Of a stretch of DNA of 64,000 nt, positions 1 through 10,556 are shown one piece after another. Source of the DNA: Pegoplata infirma (lineage: Eukaryota > Arthropoda > Insecta > Diptera > Anthomyiidae); contig OY992537.1 of NCBI GenBank assembly GCA_963921195.1, positions 174,237,021 through 174,301,020 on the forward strand, read 5' to 3'. Each line of letters begins with the position of its first letter. Position 1 is the first letter of the stretch. The position numbers were made by a program, and so were the translations under genes. The notes below the pieces were generated by a model, which was given only the letters and a program-made list of their open reading frames with translations, did no database searches and was not told the DNA's origin.

Positions 1-1092
1 TTTTATAAAGTTGTTTGTTTTAAATTGATTGGTTTGGTCATTTTGCAAGACTTACTCGACACGTGTTTCGGAATTCGTCAAATTCCATTATCAAGAGTAT
101 TTAGCAAATTGACAATCGTTTGTGGCAAAACATAAAGACTTATATTCGTATGTAAATAGTCATAACGAGAAATGTACTAAATACACAACATAATACAGCT
201 CTAAATTTCAAACGAAAAGTCAAAACCAAACCATCACTATTTAATTCAAACATACCTTCATATATACAGCTTGTATTACATGCTAGTATATACATACAGA
301 CAGTAGATTTCTTACGCGAGTAAGATGTTCACTGCTTTTGTTGTATTCCTTCTTATTCATAATATGAACAGAAGTGAGGCGTGCTATCCTTTTGTTTAAA
401 TTCTGTTTTAATTTTTAAATTAATAAAAATTATTTATTATTCGACCTTTAAAATTCTATTTTTGAGAAAGATTATTCTAGCTCAAGGTCATATTTCTTTT
501 ACTAATCGTTACGATGATATTGTCAAAGTAACAATTTTCAAGAAATTTTTTATAAAGTTGTTTGTTTTAAATTGATTGGTTTGGTCATTTTGCAAGACTT
601 ACTCGACACGTGTTTCGGAATTCGTCAAATTCCATTATCAAGAGTATTTAGCAAATTGACAATCGTTTGTGGCAAAACATAAAGACTTATATTCGTATGT
701 AAATAGTCATAACGAGAAATGTACTAAATACACAACATAATACAGCTCTAAATTTCAAACGAAAAGTCAAAACCAAACCATCACTATTTAATTCAAACAT
801 ACCTTCATATATACAGCTTGTATTACATGCTAGTATATACATACAGACAGTAGATTTCTTACGCGAGTAAGATGTTCACTGCTTTTGTTGTATTCCTTCT
901 TATTCATAATATGAACAGAAGTGAGGCGTGCTATCCTTTTGTTTAAATTCTGTTTTAATTTTTAAATTAATAAAAATTATTTATTATTCGACCTTTAAAA
1001 TTCTATTTTTGAGAAAGATTATTCTAGCTCAAGGTCATATTTCTTTTACTAATCGTTACGATGATATTGTCAAAGTAACAATTTTCAAGAAA
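1..1092. repeat. 547-bp unit, direct tandem (about two copies)
   Basis: Bases 4-10 recur at 551-557, and the match continues at a constant offset of 547 bp with almost no differences. The window opens inside the array, so its left limit is unknown. The unit is AT-rich. The 64-codon open frame at 381-575 is only part of the unit and resembles no protein I know. The second copy stops at about 1092, where the orientation flips. Confidence 0.95.
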
Positions 1093-2050
1093 CTCGCGTA
1101 AGAAATCTACTGTCTGTATGTATATACTAGCATGTAATACAAGCTGTATATATGAAGGTATGTTTGAATTAAATAGTGATGGTTTGGTTTTGACTTTTCG
1201 TTTGAAATTTAGAGCTGTATTATGTTGTGTATTTAGTACATTTCTCGTTATGACTATTTACATACGAATATAAGTCTTTATGTTTTGCCACAAACGATTG
1301 TCAATTTGCTAAATACTCTTGATAATGGAATTTGACGAATTCCGAAACACGTGTCGAGTAAGTCTTGCAAAATGACCAAACCAATCAATTTAAAACAAAC
1401 AACTTTATAAAAAATTTCTTGAAAATTGTTACTTTGACAATATCATCGTAACGATTAGTAAAAGAAATATGACCTTGAGCTAGAATAATCTTTCTCAAAA
1501 ATAGAATTTTAAAGGTCGAATAATGAATAATTTTTATTAATTTAAAAATTAAAACAGAATTTAAACAAAAGGATAGCACGCCTCACTTCTGTTCATATTA
1601 TGAATAAGAAGGAATACAACAAAAGCAGTGAACATCTTACTCGCGTAAGAAATCTACTGTCTGTATGTATATACTAGCATGTAATACAAGCTGTATATAT
1701 GAAGGTATGTTTGAATTAAATAGTGATGGTTTGGTTTTGACTTTTCGTTTGAAATTTAGAGCTGTATTATGTTGTGTATTTAGTACATTTCTCGTTATGA
1801 CTATTTACATACGAATATAAGTCTTTATGTTTTGCCACAAACGATTGTCAATTTGCTAAATACTCTTGATAATGGAATTTGACGAATTCCGAAACACGTG
1901 TCGAGTAAGTCTTGCAAAATGACCAAACCAATCAATTTAAAACAAACAACTTTATAAAAAGTTTCTTGAAAATTGTTACTTTGACAATATCATCGTAACG
2001 ATTAGTAAAAGAAATATGACCTTGAGCTAGAATAATCTTTCTCAAAAATA
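1093..2050. repeat. Inverted copies of the 547-bp unit
   Basis: From 1093 the sequence is the reverse complement of the array to its left: base 1093 pairs with 867 and base 1959 with base 1, giving arms of about 867 bp around a 225-bp loop (868-1092). The unit repeats again at 1640 (offset 547). Only a few single-base differences separate the arms, for example one histidine/tyrosine change between the paired open frames at 381-575 and 1385-1579. The unit ends abruptly near 2050. It could be a real inverted satellite, the end of a foldback element, or an assembly chimera. Confidence 0.93.
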
Positions 2051-2255
2051 TTCAATGAGAATATTATAGTTTTAATTAGTAAAGGAAATAATGACCTAGA
2101 GCTAGAATAAACCTACTCAAAATATTAGTTATATCAGGTGCGAATATCAGGCGCGAATCCACTGGCATCCACCGAATTCTCAAGAAATAAAAAAAAAAAA
2201 TATGAATGGGAAGGAGATTTGAAAAAAGATAGAGAAAAAAAGGATAATCTCTAAA
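2051..2255. other. Diverged scrap of the 547-bp unit, then AT-rich spacer
   Basis: Bases about 2075-2125 repeat, with several differences, the last ~50 bp of the neighbouring inverted unit (the attagtaaaagaaat ... ctagaataa block), suggesting an older copy of the same satellite. No gene is visible. Confidence 0.6.
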
Positions 2256-2699
2256 GATAACAAGTGAGAGTGTTAAACTCGGTTGTGCCGAATCTTTTAT
2301 GCCCTCAATGATGTAAAAAGTTAAAAAAATCCAGGAGTTTTTTTGGGGGGTCATTGGCGGACCCCCATTACCCTCGCGGTAAATGTTTACAAATTCATTT
2401 ATTATGCTCTTTGCGATTAACTAATACAATTTTATCATTATGTAAATACATTTTTAACATCCACTCCCACAAAAGAAGGCGGCCCAAAAAAAATACATTT
2501 TCTAATCCCCTAGGTCCAAATGCTAGACTTCAAACTTTTTTTACAATAAAAATGTGTCATTTGCTTAAAAAATTATAAAAAAAAACGATGAAAAAATAAA
2601 GTTTCTTTGATGTTGGTTTAGTTCTTCATGGGGTAACTTTTTTCCCCCTATTCCGATTTGGCCCATCCCTGGACTTAACGAGCCTTTTACCATAAGACA

Positions 2700-2783
2700 T
2701 AAGACAAAAAAATCACAATGGGCCTTATGGCCTCCGAGTGAACTCGCCAAATGGCGAGCGCCCATCCAACCTAACCTAACCTA
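2700..2783 (+). mobile_element. LINE 3' end with AACCT tail
   Basis: The block from the cacaatgggccttatggcc stretch through aaatggcgagcgcc ends in three AACCT-type pentamers. Close relatives occur at 15726-15790 (minus), 16128-16200 (minus) and 41236-41305 (plus); two of these sit next to decayed LINE coding sequence. It is therefore read as a 5'-truncated LINE insertion that kept only its 3' untranslated end. Confidence 0.75.
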
Positions 2784-2930
2784 CCATAAGACATACTCGT
2801 TCCAAACTTCAGAAGCCTGACTGTTTTCTTTTGGACTTCATCGTGTCTTCCATAGACGGACGGAGAAACAGACAGACGCAAATCGCTAGAATGTCTTAGA
2901 ATCGATCACTGATCAATTATATATACACTA

Positions 2931-3743
2931 GGGTGGCAGCGAAATTTCAACTTTGGATTTTTAACCTTGTCGGGTCGGAATATGGTCTAAAAGTGATGTG
3001 GACAAAATTTCACCCAAATCGGATAACTCTAACCCGTGCCCCATTGAGGTCAAAGTTCACAAGGTAAACAAAAAACATTTTTTTTTCGATTTTTGAATGT
3101 TAGTGAGCTTTATTAGCGTATTAACGGCAAAAATTTTCATTTCGATCGGACAAGTTTTTCAATTCCAAAATGGACTTGGGGAAAAAAAAGTTGAGGCTGG
3201 TCGAGTACTTACTCTAAAAACTTTTCAAAATTTTTTTTTTTTAGTTTTGACAAGCATACATTAAAGATTTGTTGTTGCTCTTGAAAAAAGATTTAATTTC
3301 TATTTTTTTGTAACATCGTTTTTTAGCCTTATTTAAGAAAAAAGATTACTATGTCACAAAAAAATAAATTAGTAAACAAAGAAAATCTATTTTAAAGAGC
3401 GACAAATAATCTTTAATGTATGCTTGTCAAAACTAAAAAAAAATTTTTTTTTAAATTTTAAGAGTAAGCACCCTACTCAGCCTCATTTTTTTTTTTTTCG
3501 AAGTCCATTTTGGAACTGGAAAACTTATTCGATCGAAATGAACTTTCACTAACATTCAAAAATAAAAAATCAAAAAAAAAAATTTTTTTGCTTGTGGAAA
3601 TTTTTTTGTTTTACCTTGTGAACTTTGACCTCAATGGGGCACGGGTTAGACTTATCCGATTTGGGTGAAATTTTGTCCACATCATTCCGACCCGACGATT
3701 TTTAATTTAAAAAAAAAATCGCCCTCACATTTCGCTGCCATCC
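2931..3743. mobile_element. Foldback MITE, GGGTGGCAGCGAAAT ends
   Basis: Nearly the whole element is one imperfect palindrome. The left end (GGGTGGCAGCGAAAT, then cacccaaatcgg and a tgaggtcaaagttcac block) recurs inverted at 3600-3743; the two halves meet near 3340. It has no transposase. Its inner part (a ttttgacaagcatac block) resembles the foldback at 9431-10085, so the two probably share an ancestor. The target duplication is unclear because the right end abuts another MITE. Confidence 0.85.
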
Positions 3744-3750
3744 AAATATA

Positions 3751-4425
3751 CACTTAAAAAATTATTGCAGTAACTACATGACGGTCATTTGTGTAGTAAG
3801 TAGTAGTTGTGGTTTTCAACTACAATTTCAGTTGCTCATACAACTATTTTTTGTAGTCGTTTTGAAAAATAAATACAAAAAAATTACTACATTGTGTAAC
3901 AGTTGATTTATTTTAGTTGTTTTTAGTCTATAAAAAAAATAAAAAAACGGATGTGTTGAACGAGTTGTAAGTGTCAGATACAGCAGGAATTATTACCAAA
4001 CAATTTTAACCATTTTTACGTCTAGAAGTTTTTTCGTTTATTAAAAAATTCCGACAAATTGAGTTACAGTAAAAGCAACAGTAAAAACAATTAACAAAAC
4101 AAACCGACATTTAAAATCCTACTGATGATAACAGTTAAAAGGAACTGTTTGAAACCGGTATAGGAATACCAGGAATGTCTATAGCTTTTAGAAATTAAAT
4201 TTTCTTCTACATTTTTCAACTTAAACCCTTAAAAACAACTGTAATTTGAAGTTGTTTTTACCATTTTTTATAGTTGTTATTAACAACTTGGTAATCAATA
4301 GTTAAAAACAACAACAATTTTTTGTTGATTTAACCGTAAAAAGAAGTGGACGCCTAAACAACAAGAAATGTAGTTGTTTTAACTGTCTTTTGTAGTGGAG
4401 TCTACCGTCATTATTTTTTTGAGTG
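3751..4425. mobile_element. TA-flanked MITE, CACTTAAAAAAT / CACTCAAAAAAAT ends
   Basis: The element is flanked by TA at 3749-3750 and 4426-4427. Its terminal repeats read CACTTAAAAAATTATTGCAG on the left and, inverted, CACTCAAAAAAATAATGACG on the right. The interior is rich in GTTGTTTTTA and its complement. The TA duplication and terminal repeats suit Tc1/mariner-type non-autonomous elements. Larger relatives with the same ends are at 47948-57680 and 59437-60516. Confidence 0.85.
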
Positions 4426-4560
4426 TATACTTCTAGACCGATATTTCGATGCGTTAAACAAGGAATGACAAAGTGAGTATACCGCCATACTGCAGTTGAA
4501 GGGTATACAAAATTACTCGGAATCATACAATTTTTCTTTCAGAATAGAAAGGAATGAACA

Positions 4561-4797
4561 TTTTTCTGTAGCTATTATTCTATACGAAAAATCTAAGATT
4601 CTGTCTATAGAAAAATCTAAGAAATTTTCTATAGGAAAATCTAAGAATTTTTCTATAGATAAATCTAAGAAGGAGGAAATAGAAAAAGAAGAGGAAATAA
4701 TGTAAGATTTTTTTTCCTTAATTTAGACAAAGAGTCACAACATGTTTCAAAAAAAGTCTCAGAATCTTTGAATTTTTCTATAGGAGAACTCTGATAA
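4561..4797 (+). repeat. Degenerate 35-bp satellite
   Basis: Several decayed copies of TTTCTATAGAAAAATCTAAG lie here in the orientation of the main array at 6975-8655. The open frame at 4496-4705, rich in KSKxFSI, is simply the translation of this satellite and not evidence of a protein. Confidence 0.7.
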
Positions 4798-5368
4798 CAC
4801 AGTGCAACATCCCAATTAGGGCCTCAACCAAACCAAGATCGTTTGAAAGTACTTATGTGTATTAGTAAATACCCCAAAGGGTTTAGTAACGTCTCAAATT
4901 TTTTTATAGCCCACTGAATTTTTCAGTTTTTTTTTTGAAAGGCGTGGAAAAAAAGTCAAAAAAAATTATGTTAATGGTCTTTTGAGCTTGAAATAGTGTT
5001 TGGATGTCTTCAATAGAATTTTATGGGGAACCTTTTTCTAAAGTACGCTAATCCTTTATCTCCCGTTTTAATGGGTCATTTAAGTACTTTTTTTAAGAAA
5101 TGGCTCAAAAGTATACTAAGACTTGCGTTTAAAGGGTTAAAATGTTATACGAATATGTTCAGCATCAAATTTCACTGGGGGTTTCCGAAGGCAGAAAGTT
5201 CGACCGGTATAAAATAAATATATAAAAAACGTTAATTGTAAAGTATCATTATTTTTTTATATTTTTTCCTATATTTGTTACACTCTAAAAAATGCATGTA
5301 ACTTTACTATTATTAAATTAGTAAATTTTCATGTATATTTACAGAAAAGGCGCAAACTTAAGCATGTA

Positions 5369-6067
5369 CCCAGGAAAAACTCGGTAATGTGTGGTGCAAA
5401 GTAATGATTACCAATCACATTACTTATAACCACTACTTATTACCATCTGCATTACTTTAGTCCGAAAAGTAACTAGTGTCTTTTATTATCATATAAAATT
5501 ACTTATTTGTAATAAAATAAATAACTAGTTGTTAATAATGTGAGAAAAAAGTACTTATTTTCAAGTTTAATTGGGAAATTAAGACTTAAGCAAACAAAAA
5601 AAAATGTATAGATTTCAGTTTTCAGAGTAAATCATCACGTTTTCTGTAATTTTCTTTTGTCTTACTTACGTCTGTAAATTGGAATAAGAATTCAAGAAAA
5701 ATTTCGTCCGTAACATATCATTTATTAAATGTAAAAAAAAACAAAATTTAATTAAAAAATAACAAAAATATCAGGACGTTTTAGATCCGGGTTTGTAAAA
5801 TATACACATCTAGTTATTTAAAGCTCAAAGTAACTACTTTTTAATCCCATTTGATACCTAGTTATTTTACTCCTTATTGGTAATGGCATTTGACTACTTA
5901 TTAGTAATCCGAGACAGTAATTACTTATTTATCTCTTTACTCTTCACTAGTTATTTTTGTCTCACGCCCTTGTTAAAATAATTAGTGTTTCATTCAATAA
6001 GTAAGTAGTGATTAACATTTGTTTCGGATTACAAAACCCATTACTAGTAATGTCAGTTTTTGCTGGG
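5369..6067. mobile_element. CCCAGC-ended MITE (copy B)
   Basis: Ends are CCCAGGAAAAACTCGG on the left and, inverted, CCCAGCAAAAACTGACAT on the right, with TA on both sides (5367-5368 and 6068-6069). Short GTAATG/CATTAC motifs recur throughout and are strongest near the ends. There is no coding sequence. It is one of six CCCAG-ended elements in the window. Confidence 0.85.
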
Positions 6068-6974
6068 TAGTGTTTAAAAAAATAGTAACACATTTATTTC
6101 GATAGAATTACACACAAAAACTAGTACATTGTGTGTTGTGAAACATGTTTATAAGATAAAAAAACACTTTCCCTTTAAATATACATTTTTTCTATGTAAA
6201 ATTTGTTTCAGACACAAAATATGTGATCGTACATAATTTAACATAGTATTGTGGAAATTGTCAAAACTTTATTTATAAAAAAATATTTTGGAAAATTGTT
6301 AAATAAAAAATCAAAAACGAACAAAACAGCTTGCAACTGAGGATTTTCATATCATCATTTCTGCTTCTATTGGTAAGTAAATGCAGCTTTTTTTGATAGT
6401 TTTGCACATGATGGAATTGTGGTTTCTATGAAGACCCGTTTTCATGTGTGCGGACCCTATTGTTCTCAAATTTGTAATCTAAAATTCGCATTTTAAATTT
6501 TTATTTAATTTTTTAAGGTCCTTTTGGTCTGGAAAGAAATACATATGAAAATAATAGAACGAAACGTAGCCAAAATTAAAATCAAAATATGGAGCCAAAA
6601 TTTAGATCAATATTTGGGTACAAATTTGGAGCCACTAGGCAAAACATTTTTAAGAGGGCACATTTTCCTTAAAGAGTTTTAATCGATCCATTGCTATATC
6701 TCTATCTGGACTGAATAAATAACTCATAAGCAGTTTCTCAGAGGGCTTTCCAGTACTTGGCGGTAGTATTATACGGCAGAAAGTTCAACAAGTGATAGTG
6801 CTAAATACGGCTGTGCGGAATCTTTGAAAAAATCAAAGGAAATAAAAATACAACTGACATGGGTGTTTGGGGTAGGGAGGAGAACGGCGGGACATTGGGG
6901 CATCTTCTTAACCACACAGTCAAAAAATTGTATTATCCCCTTGAACCAAGTGCAGGTCAAGGTACATCATATGA
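6068..6974. other. AT-rich DNA with a fragment of the calyptrate repeat
   Basis: No gene is visible. At 6785-6830 a block reading AACAAGTGATAGTGC...CGGCTGTGCGGAATCT matches, on the minus strand, the terminal block of the repeats at 2256-2310 and 63508-63556. The rest shows no structure I can name. Confidence 0.5.
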
Positions 6975-8655
6975 ATAGAAAATTTCTCAGATTTTGAGAC
7001 ATCTTTTCAATAGAAATATTCTCAGAAAAAAAATTCTTTGACACATTTTTTCTATAGAAAAGTTCTTAAATATTGAGACTTTTTTCTTTAGAAAAATTCT
7101 ATAGAAAAAATAACTCAGAATCTGAGAATTTTTCTATAGAAGAAATGTATCAGAATCTGAAAAAATGTCTCAAAATCTGAGAATTTTTCTTTTGAAAAAA
7201 TGTCTCAGAATATGAGAATTTTTCTATAGAAAAAATATGTCAGAACCTGGGAATTTTTCTATAGAAAAAAAATTAAACATGAGAATTTTTCTATAGAAAA
7301 ATGTATCAGAATCTGAGAATTTTTCAATAGAAAAATGTTTCCGAATCTGAGAATTTTTCTATAGAAAAAATGTCTCAGAATCTGTGAATTTTTCTATAGA
7401 AAAAATGTCTCAGAATCTGAGAATTTTTCTATAGAAAAAATGTCTCAGAATCTGAGAATTTTTCTATAGAAAAAATGTCTCAGAATCTGAGAATTTTTCT
7501 ATGGAAAAAATGTCTCAGAATCTGAGAATTTTTCTATAGAAAAAATGTCTCAGAATCTGAGAATTTTTCTATAGAAAAAATGTCTCAGAATCTGAGAATT
7601 TTTCTATAGAAAAAATGTCTCAGAATCTGAGAATTTTTCTATAGAAAAAATGTCTCAGAATCTGAGAATTTTTCTATAGAAAAAATGTCTCAGAATCTAA
7701 GAATTTTTCTATAGAAAAAATGTCTCTGAATCTGAGAATTTTTATATAGAAAAAATGTGTCAGAATCTGACAATTTTTCTATATAAAAAATGTCTCAGAA
7801 TCTGAGAATTTTTCTATAGAAAAAATGTCTCAGAATCTGAGAATTTTTCTATAGAAAAAATGTCTCAGAATCTGAGAATTTTTCTATAGAAAAAATGTCT
7901 CAGAATCTGAGAATTTTTCTATAGAAAAAATGTCTCAGAATCTAAGAATTTTTCTATAGAAAAAATGTCTCAGAATCTGAGAATTTTTCTATAGAAAAAA
8001 TGTGTCAGAATCTGAGAATTTTTCTATAGAAAAAATGTCTCAGAATCTGAGAATTTTTCTATAGCAAAAATGTCTCAGAATCTGAGAATTTTTCTATAGA
8101 AAAAATGTCTCAGAATCTGAGAATTTTTCTATAGAAAAAATGTCTCAGAATCTGAGAATTTTTCTATAGAAAAAATGTCTCAGAATCTGAGAATTTTTCT
8201 ATAGAAAAAATGTCTCAGAATCTGAGAATTTTTCTATAGAAAAAATGTCTCAGAATCTGAGAATTTTTCTATAGAAAAAATGTCTCAGAATCTGAGAATT
8301 TTTCTATAGAAAAAATGTCTCAGAATCTGAGAATTTTTCTATAGAAAAAATGTCTCAGAATCTGAGACTTTTTCTATAGAAAAAATGTCTCAGATTCTAT
8401 AGAAAAAATGTCTCAGAATCTGAGAATTTTTCTATAAAAAAAATGTCTCAGAATCTGAGAATTTTTCTGTAAAAAAAATGTCTCAGAATCTGAGAATTTT
8501 TCTATAGAAAAAATGTCTCAGAATCTGTTTTCTATAGAAAAAATGTCTCAGAATCTGAGAATTTTTCTATGAAAAAAATATCCCAGTATCTGAAAATTTT
8601 TGTATAGAAAAAATGTCTCAGAATCTCAGAATTTTTCTACAGAAAGAAATGTTTT
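6975..8655 (+). repeat. Main 35-bp satellite array (about 45 units)
   Basis: The unit TCTCAGAATCTGAGA + ATTTTTCTATAGAAAAAATG recurs every 35 bp (for example at 7441 and 7476). Units from about 7290 to 8580 are nearly identical; the first ~300 bp and the last ~70 bp are decayed. Two units carry internal deletions near 8391-8400 and 8525-8535. Each unit holds two palindromes: TCTCAG-AAT-CTGAGA (near perfect) and TTTTTCTATAGAAAAA (perfect, 16 bp). Homogeneity in the centre indicates recent amplification. Older copies lie at 4561-4797, 10557-12985, 21430-22640 and 26790-29200. Confidence 0.98.
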
Positions 8656-8828
8656 TGGTTACATTTTTAATTAATTTTTTTATTTGTTTTAGCTTTTTTT
8701 ATTTAATTTTAACACGTTTGTTTTAAGCCTTCATTAGCCTTTTTTATTTTAAATAAAATATAAAAAAATGCATTTATTGTTTTTTGATATTTGAATTTGG
8801 AAAAGTTAGGGTGGTTTTATAAAAAGCA

Positions 8829-9408
8829 CCCAAGCAGAAATTGACGACGGTTCTAAAAAAAAAGCGTTCTGAAAGCTCTGTAACAAAAAAAAAGCATTCT
8901 CAAAACGCTATTTTCAAACGCTTTGCGAGCGTATTCGAAAAGCGTTTTAAGAGTTCTTTATATTTATTTATTTTTGAAAAAAATTTCTAAGTTTCGAAAC
9001 TATTTTTGAATAACAATTTTTTGTCATTTTTTTTTTTAAGTAAAAAAAAATCATAAAAAATGTTTTTAGATTTTTTTTTTTTAAATTTTCTAAGTTTCGA
9101 AAATTTTTTTGAAAATTTTTTTGAGTACAAAAACTTTTTTTTTCGGATTTCACTTTGTATCAAACAAATTATTATAACCGAACTAAAACAGAAATTCTTT
9201 ACTTTGGGTTTTTAAAGCGCTTCGATGACTTAAAAAAAACGTTCTCAAAGCACTTTTTTACATCGCTTTTAAAACGCTTTAAACCTAGCGTAGATCGATG
9301 TTATCATTCGGATCATCTGAAGGCGCTTTGAAGTTGGTATACAGAACGCTCGTACAACCGTCTACAACGCTTTCACAACGCTTTTGCGATTGTATTTTTC
9401 TGACTGGG
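8829..9408. mobile_element. CCCAGC-like MITE (copy A)
   Basis: The left end CCCAAGCAGAAATTGACG and the inverted right end CCCAGTCAGAAAAATAC are flanked by CA on both sides. The subterminal parts carry many AAGCG(T/C)T / A(A/G)CGCTTT motifs in both orientations. No coding sequence. Confidence 0.7.
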
Positions 9409-9430
9409 CAATTTCAATATATATGTACAT

Positions 9431-10085
9431 TAGAGTGTCCCTTATTTTGCAAATGTTGGAAATGTTGAGACGGTACCCCCTAATTTTTTTCCTTTTGACT
9501 AAAAAATAACTCAGGAAAAATTTTACGCCCCTACGACCACGCCTTCCCTACGCGACGGGGCCGTAAAGAGCGGGGCCTTAAAAATCATTTTTCCATACAA
9601 ATTTTGATTTTTAATTTTTTTGTTATTGATTATAATATTACTTGGTTAGCTTATTCACGACAAAAAATTTGATTTTGGTGGGATGAGGCTTTCAGTTCTA
9701 AAAAATTTTTCGAAAAAAAAAATTAGAGCTTTTGGGGTCCTACAGTAAAAATTTTTTAAAAAATATTTTTTTTTAGTTTTGACATGCAACCGTTTTAGTT
9801 GAATTGTTGCTTTTAATGACATATATTCATAAAAAAATATTATTCATATCTGTGACATCGTGATCGTGTATCGAAAAACATCAAAAATACATTTTTTACC
9901 CTTTTTTAGATCACGATAAAGATGTCACAGATAGGAATAATATTTTTTTATGAAAATATATCATTAAAAGCAACAATTCAACTAAAACCGTTGCTTGTCA
10001 AAACTAAAAAAAAATATTTTTTAAAAAATTTTTACTGTAGGACCCCAAAAGCTCTAAATTTTTTTTTTCGAAAAATTTTTCTGGC
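9431..10085. mobile_element. Foldback MITE, right end missing
   Basis: The left end GAGTGTCCCTTATTTTGC has no inverted partner, but the inner 9699-9866 and 9909-10085 are inverted copies of each other (shared blocks ggggtcctacagtaaaa, gttgaattgttgctttta, tctgtgacatc). The element is cut near 10085, close to the inverted repeat at 10130-10553, which may mark the deletion point. Confidence 0.75.
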
Positions 10086-10556
10086 AAAATATAAAAAAAA
10101 AATAATGACACTTTACAGTTTATCTTTTTTCTGCATTTTTCTTATATCAGTCGAACTTTCTACCTTCAGTAACCCCTAGTGAAATTTGATGCTGAACATA
10201 TTCGTAAAACATTTTAACCCTTTAAACGCAAGTCTTAGTATACTTTTGAGCCATTTCTTAAAAGAAGTACTTAAATGACCAATAAATACGGCAGATAGAG
10301 GGTTAATATACTCTAGAAAAAAATTTCCCATCAAATTCTATTGAAGACATCCGAACATTATTTTAAGCTCAAAAGAACAGTTACATTATTTTTTTCGACT
10401 TTTTTCAAACGTCTTTAAAAAAAAATGAAAAATTCAGTGGGCTATAAAAAAAAATTGGGACGTTACAGAGCAAAACCCATGGGGGGTTTTGCTAGTACAC
10501 TGTTTTGGTTTGGTTGAGGCCCTAAGAAATGACCCTTCAATTGTGTCACAGTGTAA

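Larger units (their letters stand above)
2256..4520 (-). repeat. Calyptrate-type dispersed repeat, minus strand, split by three insertions
   Basis: Read on the minus strand it starts near 4515 (a TATACCCTTCAACTGCAG block, then GGTATACTCACTTTGTCATT), passes a run of TCTGTCTGTTTCTCCGTCCG near 2850-2880 and ends near 2256 with a TCGGCACAACCGAGTTTAAC block and CACTCTCACTTGTT. The same order of blocks occurs on the plus strand at 60868-63556. Three foreign pieces lie inside: a LINE 3' end (2700-2783), a foldback MITE (2931-3743) and a TA-flanked MITE (3751-4425). It has no coding potential. The calyptrate attribution comes from memory of similar repeats in fly genomes. Confidence 0.75.
4798..10553. 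mobile_element. 5.8-kb interval with inverted CAC(A/T)GTG ends
   Basis: About 420 bp at 4798-5220 recur inverted at 10130-10553 (shared landmarks: gggcctcaaccaaacc, gcccactgaatttttc, gcgtttaaagggtta). The outer tips are CACAGTG at 4798-4804 and CACAGTG at 10547-10553 (CACTGTG when read inward), each with TAA outside. A 489-bp relative is at 25977-26465. The interior holds MITEs, AT-rich sequence and the main 35-bp satellite array. Whether this is one element or two fragments in chance inverted order cannot be decided here; it is outside and inside satellite alike. Confidence 0.55.

Noticed and set aside
381..1579. Matching 64-codon frames on both strands (381-575, 1385-1579)
   Set aside because: They are the same segment of the 547-bp repeat in two orientations; no domain, start context or conservation beyond the repeat itself.
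4496..4705. 69-codon frame rich in KSKxFSI repeats
   Set aside because: It is a translation of degenerate 35-bp satellite; the periodicity is that of the DNA repeat.
6975..8655. CRISPR array
   Set aside because: Units follow each other without spacers and the genome is clearly eukaryotic; this is a tandem satellite.
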